A DNA stretch of 64,000 nt from Rhizobium grahamii CCGE 502 (GTDB lineage Bacteria > Pseudomonadota > Alphaproteobacteria > Rhizobiales > Rhizobiaceae): the NCBI RefSeq assembly GCF_000298315.2, contig NZ_AEYE02000015.1:1-64000 (forward strand). Direction: 5' to 3'. Position numbers and translations under genes: made by a program. Below the pieces are notes generated by a model. That model saw only the letters and a list, made by a program, of their open reading frames with translations, was not told the origin of the DNA and searched no databases. Positions 32,142-40,649 of the stretch are shown one piece after another. The number at the start of each line of letters is the position of its first letter. Positions within the stretch are counted from its first letter, which is position 1.

Positions 32142-32798
32142 TCACGAGGCGCTCGGCACCGGCTTGACCTTCAGCCCGTCGATGAACAGCTGCTCGAGGA
32201 AGCGCGCCGCATCCTCGAAGCGACCGGCGCCGGCATGTTCCTGCCCGAGCACCGCCCTTACCTGAACGTCGAAGTCAGCATAATGCTGCGTTGTCGACCA
32301 GATCGAGAAAATCAGGTGATAGGGATCGCACTTGGCGATCTTGCCGGCCTTCGTCCAACTGCGGATCACCTCGGCCTTCTCGTCGACGAGCTGCTTCAGC
32401 GGTCCCTTCAGTTCATCCTCGACATGCGGCGCGCCCTGCAGCATCTCGTTGGCGAAAAGTCGGCTTTCGCGCGGGAAATCGCGGGCCATTTCAAGCTTGC
32501 GCCTGATATAGCTGCGGATCTCGCTTTCGGGATTGCCGTCCGCATCGAAGGCTCTCAGCGGCTCCAGCCAGGTAAATAGGACGCGGTCGATCAACGCCCG
32601 GTGCATCGCTTCCTTGGTGCGGAAATAATAGAGCAGGTTCGGCTTCGACATGCCGGCAACTTCGGCGATCTGATCGATCGTGGAACCGCGAAAACCGCTG
32701 ACCGAAAACACATCGAGCGCGGCTTCAAGAATCTGCTCTTCCTTCTCTTCCTGAATGCGCGTGCGCCGCTGGGTCTTGGCTGCTCTCGGGATTGTCAT
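32142..32798 (-). CDS. rutR: RutR-type TetR regulator of pyrimidine catabolism
   Basis: 218 aa from the ATG at 32798 (AAGG upstream). TetR HTH (about residues 16-62: RIQEEKEEQILEAALDVFSVSGFRGSTIDQIAEVAGMSKPNLLYYFRTKEAMH) and the RutR-type C-terminal domain with FANEMLQGAPH, DPYHLIFSIWSTTQHYADFDVQVRAVLG. E. coli RutR is released from DNA by uracil. Divergent from the ureidohydrolase-dihydropyrimidinase genes with a RutR-like operator between. Confidence 0.88.
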   Translation of the reverse strand: MTIPRAAKTQRRTRIQEEKEEQILEAALDVFSVSGFRGSTIDQIAEVAGMSKPNLLYYFRTKEAMHRALIDRVLFTWLEPLRAFDADGNPESEIRSYIRRKLEMARDFPRESRLFANEMLQGAPHVEDELKGPLKQLVDEKAEVIRSWTKAGKIAKCDPYHLIFSIWSTTQHYADFDVQVRAVLGQEHAGAGRFEDAARFLEQLFIDGLKVKPVPSAS

Positions 32799-32945
32799 GT
32801 CGACCTTGTTTTCCCCTTCAAATTCAACCGTTTCACTCAAGATTGGGCTGGCGCGACAGCTTGCCGCAAAAATGAGCAGATGCCGGCAATTTTGTCTGTA
32901 TTTTTCCTGATTTTCGTCTTGAGCCCAGCGCCGGAAGTTGTAATG

Positions 32946-32961
32946 TTTACCAATCGGTCAA
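32946..32961. promoter_or_regulatory. RutR-type operator
   Basis: TTTACCA-AT-CGGTCAA differs from the RutR consensus TTGACCA-NN-TGGTCAA at two positions, one in each half. It lies in the 303-nt rutR / ureidohydrolase divergent region. Confidence 0.65.
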
Positions 32962-33101
32962 ATTATCGATCAGATGCTAAACAAAGGCAACTAGCGATTT
33001 TCCGGCGCTAATAAAACAAACAAGGGCGCTCGGATACTGGCCACGGGAACAGGCGGACATGTGAATTGCATGGCCGCTGAAAACAGGTGAGGATTTTAGA
33101 C

Positions 33102-34355
33102 ATGGTGGCAGCACCAGGCGAGAACATGCGCGTCAACGGGGACCGTCTTTGGGACACCCTCATGGACATGGCAAAGATCGGCCCGGGCATTGCTGGCGGC
33201 AACAACCGCCAGACGTTGACGGATTCGGATGCCGAGGGGCGCAGCCTCTTCAAAACGTGGTGCGAAAACGCAGGCATGACGCTCGGCGTCGACAAGATGG
33301 GCACGATGTTCGCGATCCGCCCCGGCACCGATCCTGACGCCCTGCCCGTCTATGTCGGTTCGCACCTCGACACCCAGCCGACCGGCGGCAAGTATGACGG
33401 CGTGCTCGGCGTGCTTGGCGCGCTCGAGGTCGTCCGCACCATGAACGATCTCGGCATCAAGACCAAGCATCCTATTGTCGTCACCAACTGGACCAACGAG
33501 GAAGGAGCCCGCTTTGCGCCCGCCATGCTCGCCTCCGGCGTCTTCGCCGGCGTCCATACGCTTGAATATGCCTATGACCGCAAGGATCCCGAGGGCAAGA
33601 CCTTTGGCGACGAACTGAAGCGCATCGGCTGGGTCGGCGACGAAGAGGTCGGCGCCCGCAAGATGCACGCCTATTTCGAATATCACATCGAGCAGGGCCC
33701 GATCCTCGAGGTCGAGAACAAGCAGATCGGCGTGGTCACGCACTGTCAGGGCCTCTGGTGGCTCGAATTCACGCTGACCGGCAGGGAAGCCCATACCGGC
33801 TCAACGCCGATGAACATGCGCGTCAACGCCGGGCTCGCCATGTCGCGCATCATCGAGATGGTGCAGACCGTGGCGATGGAGAACCAGCCGGGCGCCGTCG
33901 GCGGCGTCGGCCAGGTGTTCTTCACCCCGAACTCCCGCAACGTCCTGCCGGGCAAGGTCGTTTTCACCGTCGACATCCGCTCGCCGGATCAGGCAAAGCT
34001 CGACAGCATGCGCGCCAGGATCGAGGCGGAAGCACCTGCCATCTGCGAAGCGCTCGGCGTCGGCTGCGCGGTCGAGGCGATCGGCCACTTCGCGCCCGTC
34101 ACCTTCGACCCCACACTCGTGTCCCGCGTGCGCAACGCTGCCGAGCGACTCGGCTACAGCCACATGAACCTGATATCGGGCGCCGGCCATGATGCCTGCT
34201 GGGCGGCAAAGGTCGCCCCGACAACGATGGTCATGTGCCCCTGTGTCGGGGGCCTCTCGCACAACGAGGCGGAGGACATCTCCAAGGAATGGGCAACGGC
34301 TGGCGCTGACGTCCTCTTCCACGCCGTCGTCGAGACCGCTGAAATCGTTGCATAA
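33102..34355 (+). CDS. Zn-dependent M20-family ureidohydrolase (beta-ureidopropionase / N-carbamoyl-amino-acid hydrolase)
   Basis: 417 aa from the ATG at 33102 (AGGA eight nt upstream). M20/allantoate amidohydrolase family: metal-site motifs VGSHLDTQPTGGKYDGVLGV (about residues 83-102) and NWTNEEGARFAP (about 130-141), YFEYHIEQGP (metal His near residue 192), and GAGHDACWAAK near residue 364. With dihydropyrimidinase it turns dihydrouracil into beta-alanine, CO2 and ammonia. hydA follows after 77 nt. Related hydrolases act on hydantoin-derived N-carbamoyl amino acids; the preTA and rutR context favours beta-ureidopropionase. Confidence 0.88.
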   Translation: MVAAPGENMRVNGDRLWDTLMDMAKIGPGIAGGNNRQTLTDSDAEGRSLFKTWCENAGMTLGVDKMGTMFAIRPGTDPDALPVYVGSHLDTQPTGGKYDGVLGVLGALEVVRTMNDLGIKTKHPIVVTNWTNEEGARFAPAMLASGVFAGVHTLEYAYDRKDPEGKTFGDELKRIGWVGDEEVGARKMHAYFEYHIEQGPILEVENKQIGVVTHCQGLWWLEFTLTGREAHTGSTPMNMRVNAGLAMSRIIEMVQTVAMENQPGAVGGVGQVFFTPNSRNVLPGKVVFTVDIRSPDQAKLDSMRARIEAEAPAICEALGVGCAVEAIGHFAPVTFDPTLVSRVRNAAERLGYSHMNLISGAGHDACWAAKVAPTTMVMCPCVGGLSHNEAEDISKEWATAGADVLFHAVVETAEIVA

Positions 34356-34432
34356 TCAAGGGCGGGGTCATTCCCGCCTTTTCTTTACCAGCGGACGAAG
34401 AGCCGCGAGCAATCAATGCAAGGGAACTGATC

Positions 34433-35887
34433 ATGAGCAAAGTCATCAAGGGCGGAACCATCGTCACTGCGGACCTGACCTACAAGGCGGACGTGAAGAT
34501 CGAGGGCGGCAAGATCGTCGAGATTGGTCCGAATCTCTCCGGCACGGAGACGCTCGATGCGACCGGCTGCTACGTCATGCCCGGCGGCATCGACCCGCAC
34601 GTTCACCTCGAAATGCCGTTCATGGGCACCTATTCGTCGGACGACTTCGAAAGCGGCACGCGCGCAGGCCTTGCCGGCGGCACGACCATGGTCGTCGATT
34701 TCTGCCTGCCGGGGCCGGAGCAATCGCTGCTCGAAGCGCTGCAGATGTGGGACAACAAGACAAGCCGCGCCAACGCCGACTACTCGTTCCACATGGCGAT
34801 CACCGGCTGGAACGAGCGCGTCTTCAACGAGATGGAGACGGTAGTCAAGGACAGGGGCATCAACACCTTCAAGCATTTCATGGCCTACAAGGGCGCGCTG
34901 ATGGTGAACGATGACGAGATGTTCGCCTCCTTCCAGCGCTGCGCGGAACTCGGCGCCTTGCCGCTGGTTCACGCCGAAAACGGCGACGTCGTCGCCTCGA
35001 TGACCGCGAAGCTGCTCGCCGACGGCAACAACGGCCCCGAGGCGCACGCTTATTCCCGCCCACCCGAAGTCGAAGGTGAGGCAACCAATCGCGCCATCAT
35101 GCTCGCCGACATGGCCGGCGTGCCGCTCTATGTCGTGCACACCTCCTGCGAACAGGCGCACGAAGCGATCCGCCGCGCCCGCCAGAAGGGTATGCGGGTC
35201 TACGGCGAGCCGCTGATCCAGCACCTGACGCTCGACGAAAGCGAATACTTCGACAAGGACTGGGACCATGCAGCCCGCCGCGTCATGTCTCCGCCCTTCC
35301 GCAACAAGCAGCATCAGGACAGCCTCTGGGCCGGTCTGCAGTCCGGCTCGCTGTCGGTGGTGGCAACCGACCACTGCGCCTTCACCACCGACCAGAAGCG
35401 CTCCGGCCTTGGCGACTTCTCCAAGATCCCCAACGGCACCGGCGGCCTCGAGGACAGGATGCCGATGCTGTGGACCCATGGCGTCAACACCGGGCGCCTG
35501 ACGATGAACGAGTTCGTCGCGGTCACCTCGACCAACATTGCCAAGATCCTCAACGTCTATCCGAAGAAGGGCGCCATCCTCGTCGGCGCCGATGCCGATA
35601 TCGTCGTCTGGGATCCGAAGCGCTCGAAGACGATCTCGGCTAAGACGCAACAATCGTCGATCGATTACAACGTCTTCGAAGGCAAGCAGGTCACCGGCCT
35701 GCCGCGCTACACGCTGACCCGTGGTGAGGTCGCGATCGAGGAAAGCACGGTCAAGACGAAGGAAGGACACGGCCAGTTCGTCAAGCGCGAGCCGTTTCAG
35801 GCCGTCAACAAGGCGTTGTCGACTTGGAAGGAGCTCGTGGCCCCGCGCAAGGTCGAACGGTCAGGCATTCCGGCGACGGGGGTCTGA
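34433..35887 (+). CDS. hydA: Dihydropyrimidinase
   Basis: 484 aa cyclic amidohydrolase. Binuclear metal site: GIDPHVHLEM (about residues 56-65), the carbamylated Lys in FKHFMAYKGALM (about 145-157), HAENGDV (about 181) and VVHTSCEQA (about 237), ATDHCAFT (about 313). It opens dihydrouracil/dihydrothymine to N-carbamoyl-beta-amino acids. AAGGGA lies before the ATG. A cupin gene is convergent, 9 nt from its stop. Confidence 0.93.
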   Translation: MSKVIKGGTIVTADLTYKADVKIEGGKIVEIGPNLSGTETLDATGCYVMPGGIDPHVHLEMPFMGTYSSDDFESGTRAGLAGGTTMVVDFCLPGPEQSLLEALQMWDNKTSRANADYSFHMAITGWNERVFNEMETVVKDRGINTFKHFMAYKGALMVNDDEMFASFQRCAELGALPLVHAENGDVVASMTAKLLADGNNGPEAHAYSRPPEVEGEATNRAIMLADMAGVPLYVVHTSCEQAHEAIRRARQKGMRVYGEPLIQHLTLDESEYFDKDWDHAARRVMSPPFRNKQHQDSLWAGLQSGSLSVVATDHCAFTTDQKRSGLGDFSKIPNGTGGLEDRMPMLWTHGVNTGRLTMNEFVAVTSTNIAKILNVYPKKGAILVGADADIVVWDPKRSKTISAKTQQSSIDYNVFEGKQVTGLPRYTLTRGEVAIEESTVKTKEGHGQFVKREPFQAVNKALSTWKELVAPRKVERSGIPATGV

Positions 35888-35896
35888 TCCTTGGCA

Positions 35897-36310
35897 TCAT
35901 TCCTGCACCAGCCGTTCAAGCTCCGGAAGCAAGACGACGCTTTCCTGCTCGTTCGGATCGGTGCGGGCGATGATGGCGGTGCAGGGCGTACTGCTGAGAT
36001 TGGCGGGCAGATGCGGCACACCGGCGGGGATGTAGAACAGCTCGCCGGCATGCACGACGACATGATGCTCCAGTTCGTCGCCATACCAGGTGTGGGCCTC
36101 GCCGGAGAGCATGTAGATCGCCGTTTCATGCGACTCGTGCAGATGCGCCTTGGCGCGGACGCCGGGCGGAATCGTCAGCAAATGCATGCAGATGCCCTTG
36201 GCGCCGACCGTCTCGGCCGCGATGCCTTCGAAGTAACTCAGCCCCTGCTTGCCGTCATAGGCATGACTGGGGCGCACAATGTGACAGGTGGGCTTTGATG
36301 TCGCGTCCAT
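35897..36310 (-). CDS. Cupin-domain protein
   Basis: 137 aa from the ATG at 36310, chosen for GGAGG six nt upstream. Single cupin barrel: motif 1 AHLHESHETAIYMLSGEA (metal His/His/Glu) and motif 2 GELFYIPAGVPHLPANL with its His. Substrate unknown. It sits between hydA and the ABC transporter genes and is divergent from the latter by only 29 nt, so it likely belongs to the pyrimidine locus. Confidence 0.8.
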   Translation of the reverse strand: MDATSKPTCHIVRPSHAYDGKQGLSYFEGIAAETVGAKGICMHLLTIPPGVRAKAHLHESHETAIYMLSGEAHTWYGDELEHHVVVHAGELFYIPAGVPHLPANLSSTPCTAIIARTDPNEQESVVLLPELERLVQE

Positions 36311-36339
36311 CGTCATCCTCCATGGACCTTGCCGGAACA

Positions 36340-37194
36340 ATGAAAACAGCTACTCATACTATCACGCAAACCGCGGAAGCGCGGGCAAGACAGGATACAC
36401 AAGCATTGACGCAAGCTGCCTCCGTCGTATCCGCCAAGGATCTCTGTCTGACCTATCAGGCAGACGATGCTCCCGTACAGGCGCTGACGAACGTCAACCT
36501 CGACGTTCGCAAGGGCGACTTCGTCTCCTTCATCGGCCCATCGGGCTGCGGGAAGACGACCTTCCTGCGCGTGATCGCCGATCTCGAAAAGAAAACATCG
36601 GGCGAGATCACCGTCAATGGCATGACGCCTGAGGAGGCACGCAAGGCGCGCGCCTACGGCTACGTCTTCCAGGCGCCGGCACTCTACCCCTGGCGCACGA
36701 TCGAGAAGAACATCGCTTTGCCGCTCGAAATCATGGGCTACTCATCGGTTGACCAGAAGAAACGTATCGCCGGCGCGCTCGATCTCGTGAACCTCTCCGG
36801 TTTCGAGAAGAAGTTTCCCTGGCAGCTGTCCGGCGGCATGCAGCAGCGCGCCTCGATCGCCCGTGCGCTCGCCTTCGATGCCGATTTGCTCTTGATGGAC
36901 GAGCCCTTTGGCGCGCTGGATGAAATCGTTCGCGACCACCTGAACGAGGAGCTTCTGAAGCTCTGGGCGCGCACCAACAAGACGATCTGCTTCGTCACCC
37001 ACTCGATCCCCGAGGCGGTCTACCTCTCCACCAAGATCGTGGTGATGTCCCCTCGCCCGGGTCGCGTCACCGATATCATCGACTCAACGCTTCCGCGCGA
37101 ACGCCCGCTCGACATTCGCGAGACGCCCGAATTCCTCGAAATCGCCCATCGCGTTCGCGACGGCCTGAGAGCGGGGCACAGCTATGAGCATTAA
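36340..37194 (+). CDS. ABC transporter ATPase (nitrate/taurine-type; probable pyrimidine importer)
   Basis: 284 aa from the ATG at 36340; in-frame ATGs at 36295 and 36322 overlap or abut the divergent cupin start. Walker A GPSGCGKTT (about residues 66-74), signature LSGGMQQRASIARAL (about 163-177), Walker B LLLMDEPFGALDE (about 183-195), H-loop His near 221. SsuB/TauB-like class that pairs with NMT1/THI5-type binding proteins. Followed by two permeases and a binding protein. Confidence 0.9.
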   Translation: MKTATHTITQTAEARARQDTQALTQAASVVSAKDLCLTYQADDAPVQALTNVNLDVRKGDFVSFIGPSGCGKTTFLRVIADLEKKTSGEITVNGMTPEEARKARAYGYVFQAPALYPWRTIEKNIALPLEIMGYSSVDQKKRIAGALDLVNLSGFEKKFPWQLSGGMQQRASIARALAFDADLLLMDEPFGALDEIVRDHLNEELLKLWARTNKTICFVTHSIPEAVYLSTKIVVMSPRPGRVTDIIDSTLPRERPLDIRETPEFLEIAHRVRDGLRAGHSYEH

Positions 37195-37227
37195 GCTGAG
37201 CGTCAGAGCCGATGAATGGGGGCGCCC

Positions 37228-38112
37228 ATGAAGTCGGATACTCTGAAAGACAGGCTCGTTCCCGTCCTGACAATCCTCGTGGTTCTGGTCGTGGTCTGGT
37301 ACGTCGCGGCCGCTCTGATGAACGCCTCCTTCCAGCGCGACATGGATCAGCGCGCGAACCAGACGCGTGGAACCATCGAATTCATCGAAAAGACGCTCTC
37401 GCAACCCAAGCCGTTGCTGCCCGCCCCGCATCAGGTGGTGCAGAACGTCTTCGAAAACACCTTCCTGCGGAAGCTTTCGAGCAACCGCAGCCTCGTCTAC
37501 CACAGCTGGGTCACGCTCTCGTCGACGCTGCTCGGCTTCGGCTTCGGTACGCTGCTCGGCATCGTGATCGCCGTTGGGATCGTCCACATTAAGGCGCTCG
37601 ACCGCAGCCTGATGCCCTGGGTCATCGCCTCGCAGACCATCCCGATCCTGGCGATCGCGCCGATGGTGATCGTCGTGCTCGGCGCCATCAACATCACCGG
37701 CCTGATCCCGAAGGCGCTGATCTCGACCTACCTCTCCTTCTTCCCGGTGACGGTCGGCATGGTGAAGGGCCTGCGCTCGCCCGAGGTCATGTTCCTCGAC
37801 CTGATGCGGACCTATAACGCGACGCCTGCGCAAACCTTCTGGAAACTGCGTGTTCCAGCTTCCGTGCCGTTCCTTTTCACCTCGATGAAGGTTGCGATCG
37901 CAGCAAGCCTTGTCGGCGCCATCGTCGGCGAACTTCCGACCGGTGCTGTCGCCGGCATCGGCTCGAAGCTGCTGGCCGGCTCCTATTACAGCCAGACGAT
38001 CGACATCTGGGCGGCCCTCATCGCGGGCTCGGTGCTTGCCGCAGGCCTGGTTGCCATCGTCGGCCTTGTCGCAAAAATCGTCGATCGCTCGATGGGCGGG
38101 AGACCGGCATGA
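37228..38112 (+). CDS. ABC transporter permease 1 of the probable pyrimidine importer
   Basis: 294 aa from the ATG at 37228 (GGGGG six nt upstream). BPD-type (SsuC-like) permease, about six membrane segments, an N-terminal anchor followed by a ~90-residue loop, and the EAA loop in LMRTYNATPAQTFWKLRVPASVPFLF. Its stop overlaps the second permease start as ATGA. Confidence 0.88.
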   Translation: MKSDTLKDRLVPVLTILVVLVVVWYVAAALMNASFQRDMDQRANQTRGTIEFIEKTLSQPKPLLPAPHQVVQNVFENTFLRKLSSNRSLVYHSWVTLSSTLLGFGFGTLLGIVIAVGIVHIKALDRSLMPWVIASQTIPILAIAPMVIVVLGAINITGLIPKALISTYLSFFPVTVGMVKGLRSPEVMFLDLMRTYNATPAQTFWKLRVPASVPFLFTSMKVAIAASLVGAIVGELPTGAVAGIGSKLLAGSYYSQTIDIWAALIAGSVLAAGLVAIVGLVAKIVDRSMGGRPA

Positions 38113-39236
38113 AGAAGATGTCCTTCTCCTGGCAGGGCGTTCTTGCCCTGGTGCTGACCGCGATTGCAATCATCACCTTGCCGCTCATGGCCGAAGGCGC
38201 ACCAGACCCCGTGTCACCGCTGACTGTCGGTCTGACGATCGCCCTGATCGTCGCCCTTGCCTTCGTTTCCTTCGCACCATTGCCGAAGCCATACATTGCC
38301 GCGGTCTTGCTGGTCGGCGCGCATTGGGCGGCATGGGTGCTGCTCGCTGATGTGACCGGAAATGAAGGTCTGGCCACCAGGTCCTTCTTCCTGCTGATGG
38401 CAGCCTGCTGGCTGCTTGCGTGGCGCTGCGTCACCGAGCTTTCGGCAATGACGCCTGGTTCCAGTTTCAGCCGCACGTTCCTGCGGCTGCTGATCCCGGC
38501 GATCTTCGGCGCCTGGATCCTGATCATCTGGGAAGCGCTGACGCGCGGCGCCGGCATTCCCTTTGTTCTGCTGCCGCCGCCGAGCGCCATCGGCGTCAGG
38601 ATTGCCGGCTCGCTGCCGATCCTCGCAGACGACGTGCGCCAGACGATCTTCAAGGCGGTCTTTGCCGGTTACATCATCGGCTGCGGTGCGGGCTTTGCCG
38701 TCGCCATCCTCGCCGATCGCGTTGCTTTCCTGCGTCGCGGTCTGCTGCCGATCGGCAACATGGTGTCGGCGCTGCCGATTATCGGCGTGGCGCCGATCAT
38801 GGTGATGTGGTTCGGCTTCGACTGGCAGTCGAAGGCGGCCGTCGTCATCATCATGACCTTCTTCCCGATGCTGGTGAACACGGTCGCTGGCCTCGCCGCA
38901 TCCGGTCCGATGGAGCGCGACCTGATGCAAACCTACGCCTCCAACTATTGGCAGACACTGCTGAAGCTCCGGCTTCCGGCGGCAATGCCCTTCATTTTCA
39001 ACGCATTGAAGATCAACTCGACGCTGGCGCTGATCGGTGCCATCGTCGCGGAGTTCTTTGGTACGCCGATCGTCGGCATGGGCTTCCGTATCTCCACGGA
39101 GATCGGGCGCATGAATGTCGACATGGTCTGGGCCGAAATCGCCGTTGCGGCGCTTGTTGGTTCGATCTTCTACGGCGTCGTCGCCCTTGCAGAACGGGCG
39201 GTGACTTTCTGGCATCCGTCTATCCGTGGTGGCTAG
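38109..39236 (+). CDS. ABC transporter permease 2 of the probable pyrimidine importer
   Basis: 375 aa, longer than permease 1 because of four extra N-terminal hydrophobic segments (about residues 10-110). The core BPD permease has the EAA loop LMQTYASNYWQTLLKLRLPAAMPFIF. Overlaps permease 1 by 4 nt; the binding-protein gene starts 56 nt later. Presence of two different permeases points to a heterodimeric channel. Confidence 0.88.
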   Translation: MKKMSFSWQGVLALVLTAIAIITLPLMAEGAPDPVSPLTVGLTIALIVALAFVSFAPLPKPYIAAVLLVGAHWAAWVLLADVTGNEGLATRSFFLLMAACWLLAWRCVTELSAMTPGSSFSRTFLRLLIPAIFGAWILIIWEALTRGAGIPFVLLPPPSAIGVRIAGSLPILADDVRQTIFKAVFAGYIIGCGAGFAVAILADRVAFLRRGLLPIGNMVSALPIIGVAPIMVMWFGFDWQSKAAVVIIMTFFPMLVNTVAGLAASGPMERDLMQTYASNYWQTLLKLRLPAAMPFIFNALKINSTLALIGAIVAEFFGTPIVGMGFRISTEIGRMNVDMVWAEIAVAALVGSIFYGVVALAERAVTFWHPSIRGG

Positions 39237-39292
39237 GCGTCGCTTTCTTCCCGCGAATGGGATTGGGGCATAACTTCAGAGGGAACAAGAAA

Positions 39293-40264
39293 ATGAAAAA
39301 ACTGATTGTTGCGATGATGGCGAGTGCGATGTCGCTCGCGGCAGCCCATGCAATGGCTGCCGACAAGGTGACGCTGCAGCTCAAGTGGGTGACGCAGTCG
39401 CAGTTCGCCGGCTACTACGTCGCCAAGGAAAAGGGCTACTACGACGAGGCAGGTCTCGATGTCACCATCAAGCCGGGCGGCCCTGACATCGCGCCGGAAC
39501 AGGTAATCGCCGGCGGTGGCGCCGACGTCATCGTCGACTGGATGGGCGGCGCGCTGGTTGCCCGCGAAAAAGGCGTTCCGCTCGTCAACATCGCCCAGCC
39601 TTACCAGAAGTCCGGCATGGAAATGATCTGCCGCAAGGACGGCCCGATCAAGACCGAAGCCGATTTCAAGGGGCATACGCTCGGCGTCTGGTTCTTCGGC
39701 AACGAGTACCCGTTCTTCGCGTGGATGAACAAGCTCGGCCTCAAGACAGATGGCGGTAAGGACGGGGTTACCGTGTTGAAGCAAAGCTTCGACGTGCAGC
39801 CGCTGCTGCAGAAGCAGGCCGACTGCATCTCTGTCATGACCTACAACGAATACTGGCAGGCGATCGATGCCGGCTTCAAGCCGGAAGAACTGCTCGTCTT
39901 CAACTACACCGCCATGGGCAACGACCTTCTCGAAGACGGCCTCTATGCCATGGAAGACAAGCTGAAGGACCCAGCCTTCAAGGAAAAGATGGTCAAGTTC
40001 GTCAAGGCCTCGATGAAGGGCTGGAAATACGCCGTCGAGAACCCGGACGAGGCTGCCGGAATCGTCGTAGACGCAGGCGGCCAGGACGAAAACCACCAGA
40101 AGGTCATGATGGGCGAAGTCGCCAAGCTGATCGGCGACGGCACCGGCAAGCTCGACACGACGCTCTATGATCGCACGGCAAAGGCTCTCCTCGACCAGAA
40201 GATCATCAACAAGGAGCCATCAGGCGCCTGGACGCACGACATCACGGACGCTGCCTCCAAGTAA
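39293..40264 (+). CDS. ABC transporter substrate-binding protein (NMT1/THI5-like; probable pyrimidine binding)
   Basis: 323 aa with signal peptide (about residues 1-22, ending AHAMA before ADKVT). NMT1/THI5-like fold: LQLKWVTQSQFAGYYVAKEKGYYDEAGLDVTIKPGGPDI at the start, which resembles thiamine-pyrimidine and riboflavin/pyrimidine-binding proteins. Ligand uracil, uridine or a related pyrimidine is inferred from the adjacent dihydropyrimidinase genes. A strong terminator closes the operon. Confidence 0.85.
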   Translation: MKKLIVAMMASAMSLAAAHAMAADKVTLQLKWVTQSQFAGYYVAKEKGYYDEAGLDVTIKPGGPDIAPEQVIAGGGADVIVDWMGGALVAREKGVPLVNIAQPYQKSGMEMICRKDGPIKTEADFKGHTLGVWFFGNEYPFFAWMNKLGLKTDGGKDGVTVLKQSFDVQPLLQKQADCISVMTYNEYWQAIDAGFKPEELLVFNYTAMGNDLLEDGLYAMEDKLKDPAFKEKMVKFVKASMKGWKYAVENPDEAAGIVVDAGGQDENHQKVMMGEVAKLIGDGTGKLDTTLYDRTAKALLDQKIINKEPSGAWTHDITDAASK

Positions 40265-40284
40265 AAGGCGTTTGATCGTCCATG

Positions 40285-40318
40285 AAACGCGCGGAGCTTC
40301 CGCGCGTTTTTCATTTTC
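40285..40318 (+). terminator. Rho-independent terminator of the ABC operon
   Basis: AAACGCGCGGA (40285-40295) and TCCGCGCGTTT (40299-40309), 3-nt loop, then TTCATTTTC. Ends 45 nt after the binding-protein stop. Confidence 0.88.
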
Positions 40319-40419
40319 ATGAAAATATTTGCGTCCGATGTCGCATCGCGCGAGACTCCAACGTCATAGCAATGTGGTGCGTGATCAACTATCGGAATGC
40401 TTGCATAACCGGCGAGTGA

Positions 40420-40433
40420 TTGATCTGCATCAC
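40420..40433. promoter_or_regulatory. FNR/FixK-like box upstream of the RND operon
   Basis: TTGAT-CTGC-ATCAC matches TTGAT-N4-ATCAA at 9 of 10 positions. It lies about 220 nt before the membrane-fusion gene, so the promoter would need a long leader. The rest of 40310-40649 shows only the inverted repeat at 40516-40553. Confidence 0.45.
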
Positions 40434-40515
40434 ATTGGTAATTAATGTGTTCGAATGAGGAATTATTTTCCGCCAGACTTGCGCAATGGGCAAATCGCTA
40501 CCACTTAGATGCGGG

Positions 40516-40553
40516 ATTTGCCGGATGAGGGACTTAAGCAAAAGTCGGCAAAT
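40516..40553. repeat. Inverted repeat in the RND operon leader
   Basis: ATTTGCCG (40516-40523) and CGGCAAAT (40546-40553) form an 8-bp perfect dyad with a 22-nt spacer that itself contains GACTT...AAGTC. It could be an operator or an mRNA hairpin; no T-run follows. Confidence 0.4.
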
Positions 40554-40649
40554 GATGCGGAAATACTTCTGAGAACACCAAAACGGGAACCGGCCGTTCG
40601 CGAACTGATGATTTTGCGCGAGTCTGCCGACTAGACTGGATGACGACGC

